A stretch of 64,000 bases of DNA from Arabidopsis thaliana. Its lineage: Eukaryota > Streptophyta > Magnoliopsida > Brassicales > Brassicaceae. The stretch covers positions 9,424,001-9,488,000 of the forward strand of contig NC_003076.8 of NCBI RefSeq assembly GCF_000001735.4, written 5' to 3'. This document shows, one piece after another, positions 9,858 through 21,949 of the stretch. Numbering within the stretch: position 1 is the first letter of the stretch; every line of letters begins with the position of its first letter. The position numbers and the translations under genes are program-made. Below the pieces are notes generated by a model. That model was not told where the DNA came from. It saw only the letters and a program-made list of their open reading frames with translations, and did not search any database.

Positions 9858-12800
9858 ATGGTTGTTTCAATGGCTTTGGTCAGACATTCTCCGTCTTTCG
9901 ATTTTCTGTTTCATTTTCCGGTCGACAGAAGCCGTTTTCTATCGCCGGTTGCTTTTTCTAGCGTTCGCTATCATCGCTTCCATTCTTGTAGATGGTTAAG
10001 TCTCCGCTCTTCACCTTCATGTTCTCGCAGGTTCGAATTTGGTTTCGAAATGAATTTGACAATTTTTGATCAATCTTTGCTAATATTTGTTGTAGTGATT
10101 TTTCGATTTTTGATTATAGGTTAAACAGTTTTAGTTCGAGGTGTTCGATTACAAACACTGATGTATGTCACGAATTTGTGACTACTGATGATGAAATCCA
10201 CGAGGATTTGCTTACTCCAATTGAGGATCATTCAATTCCTATTGTTCATCTTGATACCAATATCTCCGTTACTGAATCTCTGACCTTACTCACCGAGTGT
10301 ACTTACGTAGATACTGTTTTAACAGCATTGCCTGTACGTTCTTTCTTCCCCTTTTTGGTCAAGCATTCAACATTTTCTACATTTTTTGTAAAGCAGATCA
10401 ATCTTGTTCTTGGTTTTAGGTATTGTCTGAGGAAGAGCAGACTGTAATTGCAGCCACTCCTGCTCACCCTGAAGGATTATATGGTTAGAGCTCTCTCACT
10501 AGTTCATTATCATATTAGAGGCCATGGTTATATCACTTATGGCATTTCCCATCATGATGACATTTTACTTGTTTTTGATCAGTCTTATATGCAAGTTGTT
10601 TGGTTGGAAATTTGGTTGAGCAACTTTGGAATTTTGCTTGGCCGTCCGCCATTGCAATGCTATATCCGAGCTTACTACCTGTGGCAGTCATGGGGTTTGT
10701 CACTAAATTGGCGATAATTGCTGGAGGCCCTGTGGTTGGAAAGTTTATGGATTATAGTCCGAGAGTTCCTACATATATCTCGTTGAATGTCATTCAGGTA
10801 AACTTTTCAAAAAACACTGAATGAAAACATCACACATGACTTTGTGGTTACTTTCCTTCAACTTTTGTCACCTGACATTGGAATTAAGTGTCCATGTCAT
10901 AAACTTATTTTATGTCTACATGTTTAGGCAGCCGCTCAAGTGCTATCTGCAGGAATGATAATTCATGCATACACGGTTCCTTCCACATCGGCGTCATCAA
11001 TTCTTCTGCAGCCTTGGTTTTTTGCATTGTTATTCGCAGGGGCCATTGACAGTCTATGTGGAATAGCATCTGGAGTCGCCATTGAACGTGATTGGGTTGT
11101 ATTGGTATGCTTTCTTTGTGATGCCATAGAATACCTGTTTTTATAAGAAGATAAACCGACTGAAGTAATTAATTTATCATTTGGTAGTTGGCCGGCATAA
11201 ACAGACCAATCGCTCTTGCTCAAGCAAATGCTGTTCTCCACAGAATAGATCTGCTTTGCGAGGTATAGTAATTTTCTCTATGGAATCTATGTACTTTATG
11301 CCCTTTGAACTTTTGAACTCCAGTAATTCATCAATTGACATAATTGTAACCTTAAATAGATAGCTGGGACGATGTTATTTGGCATTCTCCTATCCAAATA
11401 TGACCCTGTGACCTGCTTAAAGTTTGCTGCCACACTAATGGTGGGTTCTTTGCCAACCATGGTAAGTAGCACCTATAAACTTGTGGTTATTCTTCTTTCG
11501 TCCAAGCTAAATAAGGGAAACACAAAGCTGCTGTGTTGTACGAGGCTGAACTATGTGTAATAGAATCATTCCTGTTTCCTATGTTTCAAGTTTCGAATTC
11601 TTTTTTCTTCAATTAAAAAGGCAGTCTTTCTCGTTTAGGTTTTGGATAATTGGAGCTTAGCCTAGATGGAGTATTATTAGTTCTTTTAACTAGATAAATA
11701 AGCTGTCATCAACATTGGAGTGATACTGTTCTGCTTCAGATCCTAGAAGCAATTCCACTTGCGCTTTACCAATTTATATGGGACTTCTTACCATCTTGCA
11801 CTTCTAATAGAAGAAATCTGTTTTCTTCAGACAGCTCTTATATGGCTGACCAACAAGTTCTCCTCTGGAGTTCTGGACCGTCCTAAATGCTCCTTGAACA
11901 GCTGTTCTGCTGAAGGATCTCGTACTAATACCGACAGTATTTGTAAGGAAACCTTTTACTTTATACTACTTGGATACGCATAATTTATGATTTGAGCATG
12001 TAGTAGACATCACAAAATACCATTTGCTTTGTTCATCAGTTGATATTGGCATGGAAACTATCAAGCTCGGATGGAAAGAATATATTCAACAGCCAGTTCT
12101 TCCTGCTAGCCTCGCATATGTCCTTCTCTACTTTAACATCGTCCTCACCCCAGGCAGCTTGATGACTGCATTTCTAACACAACGATGTATGCTACTTCGA
12201 CTCGGTCCCTTACTTTTCTTTAGTGCTTGGATGAAAATCGTAATTAATCTTGCGAGAGTCTTTGTGCTATTACCTATTACTCTTTCAAATTAGTCACCAA
12301 TCTGTCTTTTTTCAACAGGTGTGAATCCATCAGTTATTGGTGGTTTCAGTGGATTATGCGCTGTTATGGGCGTCGCCGCAACCTTCTTATCAGCAAACTT
12401 GGTCAAACGAGTTGGCATTTTAAAGGTGAAATGTTTTCCCGCCATTTGTTATCTTGAGCTTGTATTGCGTTCAAGCTGATTAATGTTATTGCGTTTGCGT
12501 TTTAAAACGATGCAGGCGGGTGCAGTAGGATTGTTTTTCCAAGCTTCACTCCTTGCCGTTGCTGTTGCTGTGTATTGTAGCTCTTCTCTATCCCATAAAA
12601 GCCCACTCTTCTTCTTCTTGTCCATGATCGTAAGTTGTTTCTTCACTCTCTCTCTCGACCAGTAATATGCGGTTTTGGTGTTGACTAAAAGGTAACAAAC
12701 AAATGCAGGTATTATCAAGGCTAGGTCACATGTCTTACGGCGTTGTGGGAGCTCAAATACTTCAAACCGGCATTCCATCATCCAAGGCTAATCTCATCGG

Positions 12801-13005
12801 CGCAACGGAGATCTCAGTGGCAAGTCTAGCTGAATCGCTTATGCTCGGAGTAGCCATAGCGGCGAATGACGCTTCCCATTTCGGGTTTCTCGCGGTTCTG
12901 TCTCTTTTATCAGTTGTTGCGGCCTCATTGATATTCTGCAGATTGCTGAGAAATCCCACTGATGAACAAAGACGACTCTTCTCCTTCGACCCTCTCTCAA
13001 ATTGA
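9858..13005 (+). CDS. IREG3: Plastid ferroportin-family transporter MAR1/IREG3, 598 aa
   Basis: Twelve exons: 9858-10030, 10120-10333, 10420-10483, 10583-10797, 10928-11104, 11188-11262, 11360-11461, 11831-11942, 12040-12186, 12319-12425, 12516-12629 and 12709-13005. The joined frame is exactly 598 codons plus stop. The N-terminus is rich in Ser/Arg/Phe with few acidic residues, like a chloroplast transit peptide, followed by an acidic linker and about ten hydrophobic segments. These include L-V-E-Q-L-W-N-F-A and G-P-V-V-G-K-F-M-D, the ferroportin signatures. In Arabidopsis the protein (MAR1, also IREG3) is in the chloroplast envelope. It affects iron homeostasis and lets aminoglycosides enter plastids, so its loss gives antibiotic resistance. 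I recall At5g26820. Confidence 0.95.
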
Positions 13006-13350
13006 TTTGGAGCTTTTACATTGAAATATTTGTATAGTAGTTTCACTTTCAGTGTATAAATTCTTTATATAAAGTAAAGAAAAAAATTGACTTTGGTGTG
13101 AAAAATTCAAGAAGTATTCCACTTCCACCATTACTACTCTAAACAAAAAGTACTAAACTGGCTAAACCTTAGTTATTTTTCTAAACCGAGAATTAACGAG
13201 ATAATTTAACAATCGATTTCAAAAACCAGCAAACCGAAATCACCCAATTTTTGGTCGGTTTGGTTCGATTTTGTTTTCTTTCACCCCTGACGAAGAAAAA
13301 AAAAACCCTAGTCACACTCAGATAACATAAACCTTTGACAACAAATTTTG
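13006..13350. other. Short spacer with telo-box before ThrRS
   Basis: AT-rich sequence with AACCGA-type words at 13170-13275 and AAACCCTAG at about 13303-13311, a telo-box common before translation-related genes. The ThrRS start codon follows at 13351. Confidence 0.5.
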
Positions 13351-16300
13351 ATGCTCCTTCGTCTTACGGCTCGCTCTATTCGTCGTTTCACAACTTCTTC
13401 TTCGTCTCTACCATTGCTCTCATCGTCTTCGTTTTGTACTGTTCCAACAATGGCAGCTAATCATCCTAAGGATGAAGCGTATCTCTCCGCCGTCATCCCC
13501 AAACGTATCAAGCTTTTCGAGCAGATCCAAGCGAATCAACTCGAGAATCTTAAGTCTCTTCCACACGATCCGATCAAGTAAATACGATGCCGATGTTCTT
13601 ATGTATCAGTGTGATTTGTAGTTTATAAGGTTTTACTTTGTTTCCTTGAAGATTGACTTCGATTTTCTGGTGTTGTGTGTGTTTAGGGTTACGTTACCAG
13701 ATGGAAATGTGAAAGAAGGAAAGAAGTGGGAGACAACTCCGATGGATATCGCTGCTCAGATTTCTAAGGGTTTGGCTAATTCTGCGTTGATTTCGGCTGT
13801 TGATGATGTTCTTTGGGATATGAATAGGCCATTGGAAGGTGATTGTAAGCTTGAGCTTTTCAAATTTGATAGCGATAAAGGTCGTGATACTCTTTGGCAT
13901 TCTAGTGCGCACATTCTTGGTCAGGTAAAGGAGTTTTGATCTTATCTGATTTGTGAAAGTTTTGGTTGTGGTGAACGAACGAGTTGTTTACTGTGGTTGT
14001 GGGTTGATCTTGGTGCAGGCTCTCGAGCAGGAGTATGGGTGTCAGCTGTGCATTGGACCATGCACAACGAGAGGAGAGGTAAGAGGAGCTTGTTTGTGCT
14101 AATTGTTACTTGTTTGTATATCATGTTCCATCATTTGTGAAGTTTGGTTTCTCTGTTTGGGTGTTTCTTGGTATTTTAATGAAGTGTTGTGTGTAAATAA
14201 GCTATCGCTGATGTTAGTAATGGATTTGTTATTGCAGGGTTTCTACTATGATGGATTTTATGGTGAATTGGGCCTGAGTGACAACCACTTTCCTAGCATC
14301 GAAGCAGGTGCTGCAAAAGCTGCTAAGGTGTTGTTTCTTCTTTTTGATTCGATTACTTTTAAGGTTTCTTACAATGTATGTTATAAAATATTTGCTTATT
14401 TTGTCAAACCTTTTTAGTGAAAAATGATTGATATATGTCTCCCAACTCTTAGCCATAGTTTCTATTGGTTTGATTCGCTTCTATTTGCATCTCAGGAAGC
14501 ACAACCATTTGAAAGGATTGAAGTGACGAAGGATCAGGCACTCGAGATGTTTTCTGAGAATAATTTTAAGGTGGGTTAAGCTGTGTATAAATATCATTGG
14601 ATTGTGTTATGCTCACCTAACCTTACATTCATTTCTGTCCTCTATGAAGTTGTTGTTTGGACTCATTATTCTGCTGTTAATCATGTAGGTTGAACTCATC
14701 AATGGTTTGCCTGCAGACATGACCATTACTGTCTACAGATGTGGCCCTTTGGTGGATTTGTGTCGTGGACCGCACATACCAAATACTTCCTTTGTGAAAG
14801 CGTTCAAGTGTTTGAGGGTGATTTGCTACTGTATCTCTAGGAGCTACATCTCTACAGATTCTAGTTTGTTTTCTTATGCTGACCAATATATTTTTCTCAG
14901 GCCTCATCAGCTTACTGGAAGGGTGACAAAGACCGTGAGAGCTTGCAGAGAGTTTATGGGATATCTTATCCTGATCAGAAGCAGCTGAAGGTACTCAAAA
15001 TATCTTAATTATTTATGGCAGCTACGCTGTGTCATAAGTATGCATAATATCTATCATTTGGTCGACAGAAATATCTCCAATTTCTAGAAGAAGCCAAAAA
15101 GTATGACCACAGACTATTGGGCCAAAAGCAGGAACTCTTCTTTAGTCATCAACTCAGGTATTTCATTGCTAATATACTGTGGTTTCCTCTTTGTGTTTCA
15201 CTTTACTAATATCTATTCTCCATCCTTGAGCTTCAGCCCTGGGAGTTATTTCTTCCTTCCACTCGGCACTCGTGTATATAACAGGTTGATGGACTTCATT
15301 AAGAACCAATACTGGCACAGGGGTTACACAGAGGTTTTTCTTTGCTCTAATCTCATATTTAATATATTTGATGCGTGGGGATCGCTAAATAACCTTGCAC
15401 TTGCAGGTTATTACACCAAATATGTACAACATGGAGTTGTGGCAAACATCCGGACATGCTGACAATTACAAGGATAATATGTTTACGTTTAATGTGAGTC
15501 TCCTTGACTATGTTATTTTAGCAAGCAGCTCTCTAAGTTATATTCTACGTATGAATGACTTATCAGAATGTTCCTTATGTAGATTGAGAAGCAAGAGTTC
15601 GGGCTCAAACCTATGAATTGTCCTGGTCACTGCTTGATATTCCAGCATAGGGTTCGCTCATATAGAGGTGTGACTCTGTTCCTGTTGTGCTGTTCGATAT
15701 CATCAAAAACAGATCTATGAATGATATTAGTTGTAGAAATTAAAGTTCACTCCATAACAGACTATCAAAACTCTTTTGTGAAATACTAGGTGCTGATTTT
15801 TTCAATGACAGGAGACTTGCTCCAAAGTGTAACTTGTGATTTGTAACCTATCACCGTGGACAATATGACTACTGTTTCTCCTTTATGAATCTTACTAAAG
15901 AAATTGTCTATCATGTATCTTGACTGACACCATTGTTTTGCTTATATAATCTGATCTGTAGAGTTACCTATGAGACTGGCCGACTTTGGAGTGTTACACC
16001 GCAATGAGGCAAGTGGAGCACTTAGTGGATTGACTCGTGTCCGACGGTTCCAGCAGGTAGATTTTGTATCCTAGTATTACTTAATTATCATTTTACCCTT
16101 TCCATGATGCATATTTGTTACTTAATATAATGTTCGCATACTTTTTCAGGATGATGCACACATATTCTGTACAACGGAACAGGTTTGTGATATATGTTTC
16201 TTTTCTGGCAATGTCGGAGCTCCCTGTCTCCCAGTTTTTGGTTATAAGTAATGTTATATATTTGCAGGTTAAGGGAGAAGTGCAGGGTGTGTTGGAGTTC

Positions 16301-17568
16301 ATTGACTACGTGTACAAAGTTTTCGGGTTTACCTATGAGCTAAAACTTTCAACGGTACCATATTTGATGATTTCTTCACCAGTGCATCTACCAGATCTTA
16401 TAGTCTTGACATGACATGTTTCTTTGCCCATTATTTGCATGTTAATTTAAATTTCAGAGGCCAGAGAAGTACCTTGGAGATTTGGAAACATGGGATAAAG
16501 CTGAAGCGGATCTCAAAGAAGCTATAGAAGCTTTTGGAAAGCCATTAGTGGTATTGTCACTTGTTGTTGAATACTCGAGTTTATTCACAAAGTCTGCATT
16601 CATTCTAATGTAAGCTGTTTTGGCAGTTGAACGAAGGAGATGGTGCATTTTATGGTCCAAAGATAGACATCACAGTTTCTGATGCAATGAATAGGAAATT
16701 CCAGTGTGCTACTTTACAGGTTATACTCCCAAATTCTTTTTAGTTTTTCTTGTCTATGCATTTCTCTTGCTGTTATCAGTGCAGGAGTTGATTTTATGTT
16801 TCTTGTGGCCTCAAATCAGCTTGATTTTCAACTTCCGATTCGCTTCAACTTGGAATACGCAGCTGAGGATGAAGCGAAAAAGAGTAGACCTGTAATGATA
16901 CATAGAGCCGTGTTGGGATCTGTGGAACGTATGTTTGCCATATTGTTGGAGCATTACAAAGGAAAATGGCCCTTCTGGATTAGTCCGCGACAGGCCATAG
17001 TTTGTCCTATATCAGAGAAATCTCAGCAATATGCAGAAAAGGTTACTTTTGTGGCTGTTGCTGTACTCTTTTACTGAGCACATGTGGTTCTTATCGACTT
17101 ATTTGCAGTGTCTAATCTCTGGTTTTTCTTTTGACACAACAGGTTCAAAAGCAAATTAAAGATGCTGGGTTCTATGTTGATGCTGACTTAACAGACAGAA
17201 AGATAGATAAAAAGGTAAACGATTTCGGTTCATGTTCCAAGTTTTGTTCTGTGGTTGGCTGGTGATTCCTAAGATTAACTTGAGTGATGATGATTGTGGT
17301 GTGTTTGTAGGTGCGAGAAGCTCAGCTTGCTCAGTACAACTACATTCTGGTCGTGGGTGAAACAGAAGCTGCTACAGGACAGGTTAGACTGCCGATCCTT
17401 ATCTTGAGTCTCTCGAGCTTAATTTAATTTTGATTTTAAGACCATTTGTATGTTGCACTTTCACATTTTCAGGTGAGTGTTCGTGTGAGAGACAATGCAG
17501 CCCACTCCGTGAAGAGCATTGAGGATTTGCTGGAAGAATTCAAGGCCAAGACTGCCGAATTTGTATGA
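13351..17568 (+). CDS. Threonyl-tRNA synthetase, mitochondrial/cytosolic, 709 aa
   Basis: Twenty exons join to 2130 nt: 13351-13577, 13687-13924, 14019-14078, 14238-14327, 14496-14570, 14689-14817, 14901-14990, 15069-15157, 15237-15333, 15407-15493, 15583-15667, 15962-16056, 16150-16182, 16268-16354, 16458-16550, 16627-16719, 16820-17041, 17143-17214, 17311-17382 and 17473-17568. In order: an Arg/Ser presequence, a TGS domain, the editing domain (H-S-S-A-H-I-L-G), and the class II core. The core contains M-N-C-P-G-H, motif 2 ([14 protein letters not shown]) and motif 3 (S-V-E-R). A C-terminal anticodon-binding domain follows. An in-frame ATG at 13450 (Met34) after the presequence fits the known dual use of two starts for mitochondrial and cytosolic forms. 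I recall At5g26830. Confidence 0.95.
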
Positions 17569-18277
17569 GATCCGACTCATGAAATTCAAGTTCTGATATG
17601 ATGTTTTTTTTTTTTTTTTCAAATTAGGGTCGACCCAGATTTAAGTGTTCATCTGTTTCATTAAACCATATTAGGCCTCAACTATATTAAAGTTTCGATT
17701 ACATTCTGCGAAAACTCTATGTTTGGTCCCCTTTTAGTATCATTTTATGGAAGAAAAAAATCTGGGCCATGATTGTTAGAATGCTGTCCGAGGAGGCCAT
17801 AATTGAGCACCCTGAGTATTATATTTTGTGTGGAACTTAACTTGTTCACACGCATAGCCTTGAATCCTGACTACGAAGCTCTACGCGATGGAATCAATTT
17901 CTTTGTGAAAACTAATATGGCAATTTAGGGGGAAATTCAGGAAAGCCAAAGAAGGTCTTAGTAATGCAGAAGAATTGCTTTGTGATTCTGTTGCCAAAAG
18001 TTTGCAACATTTGTCCTTAGAGACAGTGGCAACATCCTTCAGTTATTATATATAGACAATGTGTGAGCTTCGGCATCAATGAGAAACTGTTTCAGGTATC
18101 ATCTTATCTGTAGAAAAATCAATTTCTATTTTCTTTCAAGAGATCATAGGAGAAAAGATATAAGAAATTTGGATTTATAACCTACAATTTTTTTTATAAA
18201 TTAACAAACTAACCTATAAAAAAAACCTTCGAATACAACAGATATATAATATATATTATTACAATTTTACCTTTACC
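17569..18277. other. Spacer; no recognised gene
   Basis: The first 200 bp are the ThrRS 3' region. From 17740 to 18100 the sequence has higher GC than its surroundings but stops in all frames. It could be decayed coding sequence or a non-coding transcript; I cannot assign it. Confidence 0.35.
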
Positions 18278-18600
18278 ACTATCACCACTAACCACCACCA
18301 CAACCACCGCTGCCGGAACTATTACCACTAACCACCACCACAACTACCGCTGCTGGAACTATCACCACCATCGGATCCACTGCCACCGCTATCAGAGCAG
18401 CCGCACTGTTTTGGGTGCTACCGCCATTGTCAGAGTAGCCGCAGTCGCCATGCCACTACCATCACTGGATCCGCCCCTGTTGCCGGACCACCACCATCTT
18501 CAGCGCTACCGTTGTTGCCGTTGTTGGGCCGCCGCAGTCGTCATAACCCCTACCGTCGTCAGGACTGCCGCGGTCGCCGGAAGTACGACCACCTCCTTTG
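18278..18600. repeat. GC-rich CCACCG-type low-complexity island with 40-bp tandem units
   Basis: A 40-bp unit starting AT(C/T)ACCACTAACCACC begins at 18281 and 18321, with a partial third copy at 18361. The rest is built of ACC, CCG and GCC words. It is surrounded by DNA with very little GC. Open frames here are a by-product of the triplet composition and are not called as genes. Confidence 0.75.
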
Positions 18601-18869
18601 ATCATTTTACATACCCTTTAATTTACTTAATTAATTGATATCTTATTATATAAAGTATGGTTTTCAAAGTTAGTAACTCATAAGATTGTGTCATATGTCA
18701 AATTTATCTATCAGATGTTGACATGTGTCAGAAAACATTTATTTTTATTTTCTTAAAAAAATAGAAAAACTAGAAAAGGAAACAAATCTAAATATACTAA
18801 TTTCTATGTCAGTTTTGTTTCGTTAACCAAAAAGAAAATTAATAAATTTATTTTTACATGTGTTATTGG

Positions 18870-19125
18870 TCAATTAAATTTAGCATGTCTTAATAATTTT
18901 TTAAAAATCATTTATTATGGAGAATAATACTAAATTAAAAAAGGTCACTGAAGTTTAAAATAATAATATAATTTATTTAACATTAATTTAATGAGAGAAC
19001 ATTGTATTTAGCATGTATTAATTTGTTTTTTAAAGTCATTTACTATGGGTAATAATACTCATTAAAAAGGCCATTGAAGTTTAAAATAACAATATAATTT
19101 ATTTAACATTAATTTAATTGAATAA
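18870..19125. repeat. 128-bp tandem duplication
   Basis: Two direct copies with a 128-bp period: TTTAGCATGT(C/A)TTAAT starts near 18878 and 19006. Both end in a shared ATAATTTATTTAACATTAATTTAAT stretch of which the core is ATTTATTTAACATTAAT. Confidence 0.8.
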
Positions 19126-19209
19126 AATTGCATTTATCGTTGTAATATAGTGTTTTCATTCATTCGTTACATCAAATTAAAAATTTTGGGCTTATAAGAC
19201 TTAATTTTT

Positions 19210-19291
19210 GAATACTTATGTTATATTCTAAGAATCTTAACGCACACGTTGAATACTTATGTTATATTCTAAGAATTTTAACGCACACGTG
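19210..19291. repeat. 41-bp tandem duplication
   Basis: GAATACTTATGTTATATTCT at 19210 recurs at 19251. Each copy ends with TTAACGCACACGT, and only one internal base differs. Confidence 0.85.
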
Positions 19292-19476
19292 TCACGTTTA
19301 TTGTTCAGTTGTTGACATGTATCAGATATTTTGTAATTTTTTCCAAAATGAAATAGGAAACTAAAAAATAAAACATATTTACATATTCAAATTTATATGT
19401 CAACATCTACAATATTTAACTTATAATTTTCTTAACTAGAAAGGAAACTAATAATAATATAAAGTGTATAAAATTA

Positions 19477-19545
19477 AATTGTATTTGTATTGCAAAATCA
19501 AATTGTATTTGTATTGCAAAATCAAATTGTATTTGAATTTTATAC
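19477..19545. repeat. 24-bp repeat, about three copies
   Basis: AAATTGTATTTGTATTGC and its close variants start with a 24-bp spacing (GTATTT at 19481, 19505 and 19529). Confidence 0.8.
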
Positions 19546-19940
19546 GATCAAATTAAATTTTATTTGTATTATTATAAAGTATATATTTAAATTATACTAC
19601 AAAATCAAATTTGTAAGATTGAAATTTGGTTTAAGAAAATATTAAATTAAATATTAAAAGTATATCAGTTACTATTTAAACTTTAAATATCGTCAATAAG
19701 ATGGAGTGTATAGAATTAAAAGGCATTTTATTATGGGGAAATATATAGTTAAAATGGGTAGTAAAATTGAATGTGTATGATTAAATTTTATTTAATACAT
19801 AAATTACTAAGTTAAATATTAGAAAAAGTGTGTGGATCTCTATTTACTATATCAAATTAAAATATTATTTATAAATATTTTAATAATTTTTTAATATTTT
19901 ATATCCAGCTATTTAGGTCGGCCTTATCTGGTATGTATAT

Positions 19941-20520
19941 ATTGTAAAAACTATAAATTTATCATGTACGATCTTTTTGAAAAATAATATTGGATTTTAG
20001 AGACAAACGAATTATATTTTCAACAGAAATCCTGATTTAGTTAAAAAAAAGAGACCAAAAACCCCTAATGTCGATTGGGAAAAAACTGACCTACATGATA
20101 CATGATAATCAACACTACATATTTTTTCTTTCGTCTTTTGAAAATTGGTTTTTAAAAGAAAGATGCAAATTCAATAATAATTTGTTTGTGGTTTTAATAG
20201 TATTAGAAAAAGCATATTCTTTTAAGTTTTGCGTACACTGTTGGTTCAAGTCCATTAGTTACATTTTTTTATATTACATTTTTTTTTTAGTTAACTTTGT
20301 TACTAGATCTTATGATACAAAGCTGAATTTTAAAAATTCAATGACTTTTCTAATGAATTTAAATATATTTCAATGATTTTTTTTAATTATATAAAAAATT
20401 ACATTATTTAAATATGCATTAGGCCACCAAAATTAAAAAATCGGTCATGCAAGAAAGTCTACATCAATGAGTACGTCTTGCGTCTGATCCCCAACTTTCC
20501 TTCTATATATGGTAACAACA
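19941..20520. other. AT-rich spacer
   Basis: Very AT-rich. A 102-codon frame at 20068-20376 is composed mostly of Phe, Asn, Lys and Ile codons expected from the base composition, so I do not call it. Confidence 0.45.
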
Positions 20521-20527
20521 AAAATCG

Positions 20528-20760
20528 ATGGAATCTTTAGACCTAATATCCACCACCGGCAAATGGCAAGTGGTCAAATTAGCCTCAAATCTCAACCCGA
20601 TGAAACCTACCGTCAATGTGCCACAAGGTCATTATGGGTTCCAACATATATTTTGTCAACAAGAAAGGCATGGGCTGCAAAGTGTTGGACTTGGACACAA
20701 CAACACTTAAAATGGAGAGAAATTATGATGCAGCTATGAAAAACAATGATTATGCCACCT
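20528..20760 (+). pseudogene. Possible decayed coding fragment
   Basis: About 230 bp with balanced codons in an AT-rich area. Frame 20528 gives G-K-W-Q-V-V-K-L-A-S-N. Another frame from about 20616 gives G-S-N-I-Y-F-V-N-K-K-G, then C-K-V-L-D-L-D. The latter resembles the blades of F-box-associated or kelch-like proteins. The break between frames suggests a fossil; the family assignment is weak. Confidence 0.25.
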
Positions 20761-21949
20761 CCCTGTGTTATAAACAAGCGTTTATATATATTTATATATA
20801 TTGTTATATTCTTAATTTTGGTATGAAAATGTGTTATTTTTTCAAATCACCCAAAAAAACATTCCATCAGAAAAATAAAGAAGGCTAATGGAAAAAACAC
20901 AAACAATTGGAACAAATCCAAAGGATGTCATCAATAAGCCATATCCACCATGTAAAATGTATACAATGGAATAACTAAAACACAAATCCAAAAAATTAAA
21001 CTTTAAATAAAAAAAAACTGATTAGAATCTAGGTTAAAATTTAGTTTTTGATCAAGGTATGAAGAATGTATCTCTTCTTCACAACTTTATCATCTTCGTA
21101 TAGATCACATTTAAACTTTCAAAGTAAAAACATAAAGAAATTTACAAGATTTGGATAACTTCGAAGCCAACTTTTAATGAGTTCAGAACCTAAAAATTGT
21201 GGGAAGGACAACAACCAAATTGTTAGCCTTTGGACATTAATCGATGGAGCATCGATTAGCCTCTGGACATTAATCGATGGAGCATTCTGACACAAGACAG
21301 GACTATAGCCTAGTTCTGCTTTTTCTAGTGAGAAAAGAAAAGAAAAAAACATTAAAATCTGTGACATCTCACGTGCTCTCTCTCTCTCTTCTATCTCTAA
21401 TTGTAGTTTGTATCCAAATCCACGCGCCTTTTTCCACTCTCTGTCTCCACTTTTCTTTCTAGATTAATCAAATTCTTTGAAACCAGTTTCTCACTTCGCC
21501 TCTCTCTTCAGATCCGTCCTCTGTAGCTCTGTATGTCTCTTCTAATCTCTCCTCTCTTACGGTTTCTCGAGATTCTTGTGTTCTGTTTACTCAATTACCT
21601 TGGAAATTAAGCTAAATTTTTTGTTAGGGTTTGTTTTAGAAATCGGGTAAGGCACATTTGTGTTTGATCTTGTTCCTCTGTCTCCAAAAGCATTGATTCA
21701 TACCCAGTTTCGTTAGGTTTTGATGTTTGAACCTTAACATTTGAATTTTGAATTTCAAAAAGTATAGATGAGGTCTGGTTTCTAAGTTCCCCCACTCAGA
21801 AAGTAATGATTTTTTTGGTACTTTTCCTTTGTTTGTCTTGGTTTAGTAACTTTTTGTCTTTTAGGGTTTACAAAAGATTGAAGCTTTATGTTCTCTTCTT
21901 TTGATTTTCCAACACTTATCTCTTGTTCTGTGAAGGGTTGCAGAGAACA
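20761..21949. other. Spacer and 5' leader of the EFR3-like gene
   Basis: AT-rich to about 21350, including the 33-bp duplication at 21223. A CT-rich tract at 21374-21500 follows. Sequence to 21949 with a probable leader intron looks like the 5' untranslated region of the gene at 21950. No other gene is seen. Confidence 0.5.
21223..21288. repeat. 33-bp tandem duplication
   Basis: Two copies of TTAGCC(T/C)TTGGACATTAAT-type sequence with a 33-bp period; each ends with ATCGATGGAGCAT. Confidence 0.85.

Larger units (their letters stand above)
18641..19940. mobile_element. Possible non-autonomous Helitron (ATREP-like) remnant
   Basis: The segment starts TCTTATTATATAAAGTATGG after an A, and contains GTTGACATGTGTCAG (about 18717-18731) and GTTGACATGTATCAG near 19311. 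Short TCT-start and TTGACATGTGTC words are common in Arabidopsis ATREP Helitrons. A CTGG before T near 19930 could be an end, but the expected strong hairpin is not convincing. No Rep/helicase frame is present. Treat the boundaries as provisional. Confidence 0.35.

Noticed and set aside
10025-10040. GGTTCGAATT considered as a tRNA T-loop
   Set aside because: It lies at the exon 1 splice donor of the ferroportin gene and no cloverleaf can be formed around it.
18411-18638. 75-codon Ala/Val/Pro-rich frame in the CCACCG island
   Set aside because: The frame is open because of the triplet-like low-complexity composition; several frames are open at once.
20068-20376. 102-codon Phe/Asn/Lys-rich frame
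   Set aside because: The composition is what random AT-rich DNA gives; no leader, domain or splice sites.
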